Shown here piece after piece: positions 6,326-11,108 of a DNA stretch of 11,108 bases. The stretch covers positions 1 through 11,108 of the forward strand of contig JACORX010000228.1 in NCBI GenBank assembly GCA_016179165.1, written 5' to 3'. The position numbers and the translations under genes were made by a program. The stretch comes from Candidatus Rokuibacteriota bacterium. GTDB lineage: Bacteria; Methylomirabilota; Methylomirabilia; Rokubacteriales; CSP1-6. Position 1 is the stretch's first letter. Each line of letters starts with the position of its first letter. Under the pieces are notes generated by a model. It made no database searches. It saw only the letters and a list, made by a program, of their open reading frames with translations, and was not told the origin of the DNA.

Positions 6326-6865
6326 CTATCGATCCTCCAGCAGCGTCGCGACTACTTGATGGGCGGCCGGGCTGTCCCAGTGACGTGGCCCAGCCGCGAC
6401 GGCCGCGATGGTCCCGCCCCGGTCGATCAGGATGCTGGTCGGCAATCCAGCCATCCGATACTCCCCGGCCACGGTCATCTTGGGGTCCAGCCCCACCGGG
6501 AACGTCAGCCAGAAGCTCTTCACGAACGGGCCGACCACCTCCTCACCCCTGCTGTCAATCGAGAGAGCCAGGATCGTGAATCCCTTGGACTTGAAGCGGC
6601 GGTAAAGACGCTCCATCGAGGGCATCTCCTCTCGGCACGGCGGGCACCAGGTGGCCCAGAAGTTCAGGACGATCACCTGGCCCTTGAAGTCGCGCAGCCG
6701 GACGAGGGACGCGCGGAGGCCGGGCACCGTGAAGTCGGGGGCCATCGCCTGACGCTTCGGGCGGAAGAGCTGCAGCGTCTCGAAAGGATCCTTCGCCCAA
6801 GCCTTACCCCGGCGGAAGAACAGCAGCAGCACCCCCGCTGCGATCAGGCCGCGCCGGCTGATCAC
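6326..6865 (-). CDS. TlpA/ResA-like periplasmic thioredoxin (WCPPC)
   Basis: GTG start, 179 aa, last gene of the minus-strand operon. An N-terminal signal or anchor with an SRR start (ISRRGLIAAGVLLLFF) is followed by DPFETLQLFRPK and a redoxin fold: APDFTVPGL, VIVLNFWATWCPPCREEMPS (Cys74 and Cys77), GFTILALSIDSR and the cis-Pro region MAGLPTSILIDRGG. Family knowledge: TlpA/ResA proteins reduce disulfides outside the membrane, for cytochrome c maturation or for copper-site assembly in cytochrome oxidase. It shares layout with the selenium redoxin at 9831-10373, including the DPFE-x-L segment, and its Cys74/Cys77 match Sec74/Cys77 there. It starts 49 bases after the read-through stop of the PCYCGC gene. 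Electrons probably come from the CcdA-like protein in the same operon. Confidence 0.9.
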   Translation of the reverse strand: MISRRGLIAAGVLLLFFRRGKAWAKDPFETLQLFRPKRQAMAPDFTVPGLRASLVRLRDFKGQVIVLNFWATWCPPCREEMPSMERLYRRFKSKGFTILALSIDSRGEEVVGPFVKSFWLTFPVGLDPKMTVAGEYRMAGLPTSILIDRGGTIAAVAAGPRHWDSPAAHQVVATLLEDR

Positions 6866-6914
6866 GACAGAACGCCGTGCCGGCCCCGCATGGGCCAGCG
6901 TCGCTCCGGTCCCA

Positions 6915-7388
6915 TCATCGGGGTGGCATCGGGGTACGCGTCGAGGGGCCTTTGCTGCCGTACTTGGCGTCGATCGCGGCCCGGATCTCGCGGAGCGGTT
7001 TCCCCGCTCTCCGCATGGCCGTCACGTCACGCGTGACGTCGAGGCAGATGGTTCAGGTGGCCGCGTGGCTCGTGTAGGTCACGCTCCCGTCCTGGTTGAA
7101 CGACTTCACGTAACAATCCCGATTGCTCCGGTGGCCGAAGCGAACGCACCCGCAGAAGCAAGGGATGTACTGGAGCTCGTCTCCATGCTCCAGCGCGTAC
7201 TGGTAGAGCGCCCGGATGCCCGGGGTGCCGGGGCCCGCGAAGTCGGGGAGCTGGCCGCGCGGCAGCGTCTGCACCTGGTCACCGATCTTGTCGATGGTGA
7301 CGGGGCCGGCCAGCGCGCTCCGCCGCGTGGCGGCCACCCCGATCGTGAGCATCAAGCCCTGGACCACAGATCGCCGGTCGATCATCAT
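6915..7388 (-). CDS. PCYCGC-motif protein, probable selenoprotein (in-frame TGA = Sec112)
   Basis: ATG 7388 follows GGGAGG; reading through the in-frame TGA at 7053-7055 gives 157 aa ending at TGA 6915-6917. An N-terminal signal (VVQGLMLTIGVAATRRSALA) is followed by a short helical region, the motif YIPCFCGCVRFGHRSNRDCY (Cys77, 79, 81 and 92), then VTYTSHAAT-[TGA]-TICLDVTRDV and AGKPLREIRAAIDAKYG. Family knowledge: PCYCGC-motif proteins continue as H-G/A-A-T-C-x-x-C-x-D, then a helix with K-S/P-x-x-E-I-R-x-x-I-D-x-K-Y. The TGA thus replaces the first Cys of that CxxC, giving U-T-I-C with Cys115. Terminating at the TGA would remove that conserved C-terminal helix. A hairpin with its loop 20 nt after the TGA supports Sec insertion. 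Function of the family is unknown; the cysteines and context suggest copper binding or thiol redox chemistry outside the membrane. Confidence 0.85.
7024..7039 (-). promoter_or_regulatory. candidate SECIS hairpin for the TGA at 7053-7055
   Basis: On the mRNA strand, ACGTCA-CGCG-TGACGT is a perfect 6-bp stem with a CGCG loop (a 16-base palindrome). The loop begins 20 nt after the TGA and its second base is G, matching the bacterial SECIS pattern. It lies inside the codons for D-V-T-R-D-V. Because it is palindromic it could alternatively be a protein-binding site, but its distance from the TGA is what a SECIS predicts. Confidence 0.65.
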
Positions 7389-7407
7389 CCGCGCCTCCCT
7401 TGAGCCT

Positions 7408-7983
7408 TCACCGTTGGACCGACTGGTACTCGCCCTGCCCCTCGGAGGTGCTGACGATCCCCTGGAGCGCCTCGTCGAGCTTGGCGATGACCGTGTCCAC
7501 CCCGAGCGCTCCGACGTGCTTGTAGGTGATCCGCCCCTCCCGGTCGATGATGAAGGTCTCCGGGAGACCCCACACGCCGTAGTCGATCGCGATCTTGCTG
7601 CCGGGATCCATCCCGTTGGGATACGTGACGTCGAACTCCTCGAGGAACTTCCGGGCGGCATCTTCCTTGTCCTGGATGTTGATGCCCAGGAACACGACTC
7701 CCCGGTCCTTGTGTCCTCGCCAGGCCGCCTCGAGCATCCGGGCCTCGGCCCGGCACGGCGGACACCAGGACGCCCAGAAGTTCAGGAAGACCACCTTCCC
7801 GCGCAGCTCCTCGAACCGCAGCACGGTGCCGTCGAAGAGGGTCAGGCTGAAGGCGGGGGCGGGCTTGGCGAGGAGTGGAGTCGGGATGAACTTCGCCTCC
7901 CGCGTGAAGCCCCAGGCGAGCAGGCCCAGCACCGCCATCGTCGGGAGCAGGATCGCGGCCGTGAGCAGCACCCGCCGGCTCAT
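7408..7983 (-). CDS. CcmG/DsbE/ResA-like membrane-anchored thioredoxin (WCPPC)
   Basis: ATG 7983, 191 aa. It has a single N-terminal anchor (about residues 5-25), then AKPAPAFSLTLFDG, VVFLNFWASWCPPCRAEARM (Cys74 and Cys77), VVFLGINIQDKEDAARKFLE and the family signature YGVWGLPETFIIDREGRI with cis-Pro141. The GVWGxPETF motif is diagnostic of CcmG/DsbE, which reduces apocytochrome c or related periplasmic disulfides with electrons from CcdA or DsbD. The start overlaps the stop of the methyltransferase gene (ATGA), and the PCYCGC gene begins 19 bases after its end. The C-terminal tail after about residue 172 is Gln/Ser-rich and probably unstructured. Confidence 0.92.
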   Translation of the reverse strand: MSRRVLLTAAILLPTMAVLGLLAWGFTREAKFIPTPLLAKPAPAFSLTLFDGTVLRFEELRGKVVFLNFWASWCPPCRAEARMLEAAWRGHKDRGVVFLGINIQDKEDAARKFLEEFDVTYPNGMDPGSKIAIDYGVWGLPETFIIDREGRITYKHVGALGVDTVIAKLDEALQGIVSTSEGQGEYQSVQR

Positions 7984-8765
7984 CGGACCGCCGTCCCGGC
8001 AGCGACACGAGGTCTCGAGGGCAGGAACGCCGGTGTCCGGGCCGCATAGGCCCTGAATGTCTCCCCGAAGCGCGCCGCCAGCTCACGGTCCTCGCGCCGC
8101 GCCAGCGCGAGGTACGCGAGGATCAGCAGGGGTGCCATCACGAGCGTCGGCAGGGTCGGCCACTGGATGTTGAACGCCAGGACGATCAGGATCAGCCCAA
8201 GATACTGCGGATGTCGCAGGTACCGGTAGATGCCCGAGGTCACGAGCCCGCCACGGCCGCGGTACACCGTCGCCCAGCCGACGGCCACCAGGCTCACCCC
8301 CAGCGCGATCAGCGCGACACTCAGGAGCATCACGACATAGACGCCCACCTCGAGCGGCAGGAGTCCGACACGCGCCAGGAGGAAGGCCCAGAGATGGCTC
8401 TCGTTCATCCCGAACGCGACCGGGGGCAGCCCGAGCCAGGGCGCCAGGAGATAGACCGTCAGCGGGATCCCGAACATCTCGGTGAAGAGAGAAACGAGGA
8501 AGGCGGTGTAGATCCCGGCGTTGCGCCACTCGACCCGGCGTCGAGGCCGAGCGAAGCCGATGACGAAGAGCGTGAAGACCGCGCTGACGACCAGCATCGC
8601 CCGCCAGTTCCCGTACCAGTGGTCGAACGGCATGTTCGTGGCGCCCGGCGCCTCCCTGATGGTGAGCGCGAAGAGGGTGAGGCCAATGGCCACCACCGCG
8701 GCGGCCAGCACCCACCTGACCGCTGACCAGGCAACACGCCCTCGCTCCGGCAGATCGAGGCGCAT
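7980..8765 (-). CDS. ICMT/NnrU-like membrane methyltransferase
   Basis: ATG 8765, 261 aa, multi-pass (about six or seven hydrophobic segments). The signature is C-terminal: GLVTSGIYRYLRHPQYLGLI (RHPQY at 184-188) and REDRELAARFGETFRAYAAR (RED at 224-226). In this family these bind S-adenosylmethionine and place the substrate. Known members methylate isoprenylcysteine carboxylates, phospholipids or methanethiol (MddA). Bacterial homologs are common and mostly of unknown substrate. It is sandwiched between CcdA and CcmG, overlapping both (TGATG at 8763-8767, ATGA at 7980-7983), so a thiol- or selenol-related substrate is a plausible guess but not shown. A longer open frame running upstream to 9494 is only the shadow of the CcdA gene. 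Confidence 0.82.
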   Translation of the reverse strand: MRLDLPERGRVAWSAVRWVLAAAVVAIGLTLFALTIREAPGATNMPFDHWYGNWRAMLVVSAVFTLFVIGFARPRRRVEWRNAGIYTAFLVSLFTEMFGIPLTVYLLAPWLGLPPVAFGMNESHLWAFLLARVGLLPLEVGVYVVMLLSVALIALGVSLVAVGWATVYRGRGGLVTSGIYRYLRHPQYLGLILIVLAFNIQWPTLPTLVMAPLLILAYLALARREDRELAARFGETFRAYAARTPAFLPSRPRVAAGTAVR

Positions 8766-9523
8766 CAGAGCCACCAGTAGATCAGCGTGTCGTGCAGCCC
8801 GGCCAGGATGAAGGCTGCGCCCGCGACCCACTCCACCGGCCGATGCCACCGAGCCACCCCGCCGGCCAGCCGATCGGCGGCACCCCAGCCCAGAGACACC
8901 ACGGCAGCCAGCGCCAGCAGGGGCAGGGCAGTGCCAAGGGCGAAGACGCCCGGGAAGGTCCACCCGCCGGGGCTGCGAAGGGCCAGGGGCACCGTCAGCC
9001 CGAAGAAGAGCCAGAACAGCGTGGGGCAGAAGGCGAACGAGAAGGCGACGCCGAGGAGGAAGGCGCCACGGCCGCTGCCGGGCACTTGTCCGGCGAGCCG
9101 GCGGCTGAGGCCGAGCCCGAACCCGCCCGGGAGGCGGACCAGTCCAAGCAGGCCGAGACCGACGAGCAGCATGAGCGGGCCCAGAAGCTTGCGGGCGACG
9201 AGGACCACCGGGATCGATGCCCCCTGGAGCTGGAGGCCGAGCACCACCGCGAGCCCGCCGACCACCGAGTAGACGAGAACCTTGCCGGCGACATAGGCGA
9301 GGGAGGCTCCCAGGACGGGCGCCGTCCCGGCCCGGCTGGCGCTGAAGGCCAGCGCGCCCAGGTTCGTCGTGAGCTGGCAGGGTGAGGTCGCCCCGATGAG
9401 CCCGAAGAGCAACGCGCTCACCAGCGGGACGCTGCTTCCCTCGATCCAATCCTGAATCACGAGGATGGGGCCCTGAGTGAGCCCGCTCAGCCACGAGTAC
9501 CAGGCGATCACTATTTCAGCCAT
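8765..9523 (-). CDS. CcdA/DsbD-like membrane electron transporter
   Basis: ATG 9523, 252 aa, six or more hydrophobic helices. Cys49 in LFGLIGATSPCQLTTNLGAL and Cys166 in FSFAFCPTLFWLFFGLTVPL are the expected pair, one in each half of the inverted-repeat fold. Family knowledge: CcdA/DsbD proteins move electrons from cytoplasmic thioredoxin across the membrane to periplasmic thioredoxins such as CcmG, TlpA or ResA. The SPCQ form differs from the more common PCxLP but matches CcdA-like relatives found with heavy-metal and SCO genes. In this operon its likely clients are the two WCPPC thioredoxins and the U-x-x-C proteins. It is 21 bases downstream of the SHOCT gene and overlaps the methyltransferase gene. 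Confidence 0.85.
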   Translation of the reverse strand: MAEIVIAWYSWLSGLTQGPILVIQDWIEGSSVPLVSALLFGLIGATSPCQLTTNLGALAFSASRAGTAPVLGASLAYVAGKVLVYSVVGGLAVVLGLQLQGASIPVVLVARKLLGPLMLLVGLGLLGLVRLPGGFGLGLSRRLAGQVPGSGRGAFLLGVAFSFAFCPTLFWLFFGLTVPLALRSPGGWTFPGVFALGTALPLLALAAVVSLGWGAADRLAGGVARWHRPVEWVAGAAFILAGLHDTLIYWWL

Positions 9524-9544
9524 GGCGCCTCGGGTCTCCCGCGA

Positions 9545-9808
9545 TCAGGCCAGCTCCCTCCGCAAGCGATCGAACTCCTCCCGGCTGATCTCGCCCCTGG
9601 CGTAGCGCGTCCTGACGATCTCGAGCGCGTCGTCCTTCGACCGGTCTCGAGGCGACTCACCCGACGCCCTGGCCAGCCACCTGACGGCGAAGACCACGCC
9701 CACCACCACGAGCGCCAGGAGACCGAGACCAAGGACGAAGTTGACCAGCATCGCGGCCCCCATCGATCCGAACCCACCCCAGCAGCCTTCCATCATTCCC
9801 ATTCCCAT
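9545..9808 (-). CDS. small SHOCT-domain membrane protein, 87 aa
   Basis: GGGAGGG at 9816-9822 lies 7 bases before ATG 9808, which decides the start among several in-frame ATGs; a longer version from ATG 9847 would overlap the upstream gene. The N-terminus is Met/Gly-rich (MGMGMMEGCWGGFGSMG), a possible soft-metal ligand set. One membrane helix (VNFVLGLGLLALVVVGVVFA) and a C-terminal SHOCT module (DALEIVRTRYARGEISREEF) follow. SHOCT modules are short and usually act as oligomerisation or attachment elements. Such proteins are frequent beside copper genes. Specific role unknown. Confidence 0.82.
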   Translation of the reverse strand: MGMGMMEGCWGGFGSMGAAMLVNFVLGLGLLALVVVGVVFAVRWLARASGESPRDRSKDDALEIVRTRYARGEISREEFDRLRRELA

Positions 9809-9830
9809 TCCCAGTCCCTCCCGAGACCAT

Positions 9831-10373
9831 TCAAGGTCTCCGGTCATCGAGCAGATACCGGACCAGCCGCTTCGCAGGCTCGCCCTGCCAGTCGCGCTCA
9901 CCGCGCACGAGGCCCACGAGGCGCCCCTTCCGATCGATCAGCACGGTGTTCGGGTGCGCCCGGAGGCCAAAGCGCTCCGGGCTCCGCCCCTCCCGGTCCA
10001 GCAGCAGTGGGAACCGGACCCCGAAGCGCTCGGCGAAGCGTCGAACCGTCTCGCCGTCGTCGCCGAGGTTCACGCCGATCACCGCGAGTCCCTCCCCACC
10101 GAACTGCCGTGACAATGCCACCTTTGCGGGAGCCTCCCGCAGGCACAGCGGTCAGGTGGTTGTGAAGAACCCGAGCAGCACGACCTTCCCCCGGAACTCT
10201 TCGGGTATCGCCACCACGCGCCCGGTCAGGTCCGGCAGGGAGAGCGACGGGCTCGGCGCCGGTTCCGGAATCGCCTGCGAGCCGAGGGCCTCGAATGGGT
10301 CGCCGGCAGCCGCGACCGGCTGGGCGGCGGCCAGGAACCACATCCCAAGCGCAAGGAACGGAACTGATCTCAC
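9831..10373 (-). CDS. TlpA-like periplasmic redoxin, probable selenoprotein (in-frame TGA = Sec74)
   Basis: GTG 10373 overlaps the SCO1 stop. Read-through of TGA 10152-10154 gives 180 aa. It has a signal peptide (PFLALGMWFLAAAQPVAAA), DPFEALGSQAIPEPAPSPSL, RGKVVLLGFFTTT-[TGA]-PLCLREAP, then GEGLAVIGVNLGDDGETVRR, FGVRFPLLLD and HPNTVLIDRKGRLVGLVRG. Family knowledge: the segment is normally V-V-x-L-x-F-W-A-T-W-C-P-P-C-R-E-x-x-P, so the TGA occupies the attacking Cys, giving U-P-L-C with Cys77 retained. The paralog at 6326-6865 has Cys74 and Cys77 at the same residue numbers. Both halves share one frame, and neither makes a complete thioredoxin alone. A perfect 7-bp hairpin follows the TGA. Probable role: reduction of SCO1, cupredoxin or oxidase copper-site disulfides with electrons from the CcdA-like protein; the client is inference. 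Confidence 0.88.
10125..10141 (-). promoter_or_regulatory. candidate SECIS hairpin for the TGA at 10152-10154
   Basis: On the mRNA strand, TGCGGGA-GGC-TCCCGCA is a perfect 7-bp stem with a GGC loop (or AGGCT if the top A-T pair is open). The loop starts 18 nt after the TGA and has G in its first positions, matching the bacterial SECIS pattern. It is the best-formed of the three hairpins. Confidence 0.72.
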
Positions 10374-11065
10374 CGCCAGCTCCCGGCCAGCAGCGCTCGG
10401 AGGTTCTCGCGCAGCCGGGCGAGCGAGTCCGGGTCGTCCGTCCGGTGGTAGGCGCGGATCCGAGCCTGGCGATCGACGAGGACGAATCGCGAGCTGTGCA
10501 GGATCAGTCCGCCCGAGCCGTGAGAGGCGAAGGCCGGGGCCGGGCCGAGCGGCCAGCCCGGCACACCACCCTGGGCGGCCGGGCTCGCGTCAGACACGCC
10601 CAGCTTGAAGCCATCCTTGGCGAGCCCGTAAATGGCTGGCTTCGGCCCCGTCAGGAACAGCCAGCGCCCGGGATCCGCCCCGTAGCGCTCGGCATAGCGC
10701 CGGAGCACCTCGGGTGTGTCGTGGCCCGGGTCCACCGTGATGGACACGAAGCGGAGGTCGGCAGAGCCGACGAACTCCTTCTGGAGGCGCTGCACCTGGA
10801 GGCTCTGGAGCGGGCAGGTCTCGGTGCACTCCGTGTAGATGAAATTGGCGAACCAGACCTTGCCGCGAAGGTCGGCAAGGGTCACGGTGCTCCCGCCGCG
10901 CTCAGTCAGCCGGAAGTCCGGTACCAGCCCATAGTCCGCGAGGGTCTCCAAAATGCCCTCTGCGGGCAGGGGCTGCGGCTGGCGCCAGAGGGAGGCGAGG
11001 GCGGCGCCGGTGAGCGCAAGGCCCAGGGCGGTTGCACCGAACGCGAGTAGCCCCCGGCGTCTCAT
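10370..11065 (-). CDS. SCO1/SenC/PrrC-family copper chaperone
   Basis: ATG 11065, 231 aa. It has an N-terminal anchor (about residues 4-26, starting MRRRG), then LVPDFRLTERGGSTVTLADL, GKVWFANFIYTECTETCPLQ with Cys80 and Cys84 (C-x-x-x-C), LRFVSITVDPGHDTPEVLRR and GGLILHSSRFVLVDRQARIR with His190. Two Cys and the distal His are the copper ligands of SCO proteins, which load the CuA site of cytochrome c oxidase or act as thiol oxidoreductases. All ligands are present and the length is typical. It overlaps the upstream cupredoxin stop (ATGA at 11062-11065) and the downstream selenium redoxin start (GTGA at 10370-10373). That makes the Sec redoxin its likely reductant. Confidence 0.93.
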   Translation of the reverse strand: MRRRGLLAFGATALGLALTGAALASLWRQPQPLPAEGILETLADYGLVPDFRLTERGGSTVTLADLRGKVWFANFIYTECTETCPLQSLQVQRLQKEFVGSADLRFVSITVDPGHDTPEVLRRYAERYGADPGRWLFLTGPKPAIYGLAKDGFKLGVSDASPAAQGGVPGWPLGPAPAFASHGSGGLILHSSRFVLVDRQARIRAYHRTDDPDSLARLRENLRALLAGSWR

Positions 11066-11108
11066 CCCGCGATCTTGACGAGGGCGATCATGCCGCCCTC
11101 CATGTGCA
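11062..11108 (-). CDS. C-terminal tail of a probable cupredoxin (partial)
   Basis: A frame entering from the right edge encodes HMEGGMIALVKIAG and stops at TGA 11062-11064, overlapping the SCO1 start. The H-x-x-x-x-M spacing followed by a short beta strand is how blue-copper (plastocyanin/cupredoxin) domains end, where C-x(n)-H-x4-M binds type-1 copper. Only 14 residues are visible, so an oxidase subunit II or another cupredoxin is also possible. Adjacent SCO1 supports a copper protein. Confidence 0.5.
   Translation of the reverse strand, partial: HMEGGMIALVKIAG

Noticed and set aside
7980..9494. 504-aa minus-strand open frame
   Set aside because: Only the part from ATG 8765 matches a family; the upstream extension is a low-complexity shadow of the CcdA gene in another frame.
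1784..10373. Reassignment of TGA to an amino acid throughout the genome (codes 4 or 25)
   Set aside because: TGA is the normal stop of most genes here (for example 4739-4741, 8765-8767, 7980-7982, 10370-10372), and TGA occurs internally only at the redox Cys positions.
1..11108. CRISPR array, rRNA, tRNA or insertion-sequence ends
   Set aside because: I saw no spaced direct repeats, tRNA-like cloverleaf, rRNA sequence or transposase frame with terminal repeats.

Overview
The window is high-GC bacterial DNA with SD-led, tightly packed genes and mostly TGA stops. It fits a metal-stressed soil or subsurface lineage (for example Rokubacteria/Methylomirabilota, Tectomicrobia or a deltaproteobacterial group); that placement is inference. 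It splits into a plus-strand half (about 1-6293) concerned with metal efflux and copper and partly decayed, and a compact minus-strand operon (about 6326-11108) for extracytoplasmic thiol and copper handling.

Plus strand: the tail of a probable TolC-type outer-membrane factor, a 47-codon ORF, a complete CusB/HlyD-type RND adaptor, a frameshifted remnant of a small membrane protein, a peroxiredoxin-like redoxin with an in-frame TGA at its catalytic position, and a coupled multi-pass membrane protein. Then come a headless second copy of the redoxin, the front of a BNR/YCF48-type protein, a PII-like signalling protein, a YHS-like/membrane-hairpin protein, the tail of a BNR protein, and a Tat-exported multicopper oxidase broken by four single-base frame changes and lacking its last cupredoxin domain.

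Minus strand, in transcription order from the right edge: the tail of a probable cupredoxin, a SCO1/SenC copper chaperone, a TlpA-like redoxin with an in-frame TGA in its CxxC motif, a small SHOCT membrane protein, a CcdA-like electron transporter, an ICMT/NnrU-like membrane methyltransferase, a CcmG/ResA-like thioredoxin (WCPPC), a PCYCGC-motif protein with an in-frame TGA in a CxxC motif, and a TlpA-like thioredoxin (WCPPC). Most junctions overlap by 1-4 bases or are under 50 bases.

The main result is that three separate genes (1784-2398 plus; 6915-7388 minus; 9831-10373 minus) each carry one in-frame TGA exactly where the family has a redox cysteine, each giving U-x-x-C. Each TGA is followed by a hairpin whose apical loop begins 18-21 nt downstream with a G in its first two positions, as expected of a bacterial SECIS. 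I read all three as selenoproteins that ordinary gene calling would split into two ORFs or truncate. Together with SCO1, CcdA, the thioredoxins and the cupredoxin they suggest a selenium-using periplasmic redox and copper-delivery system.
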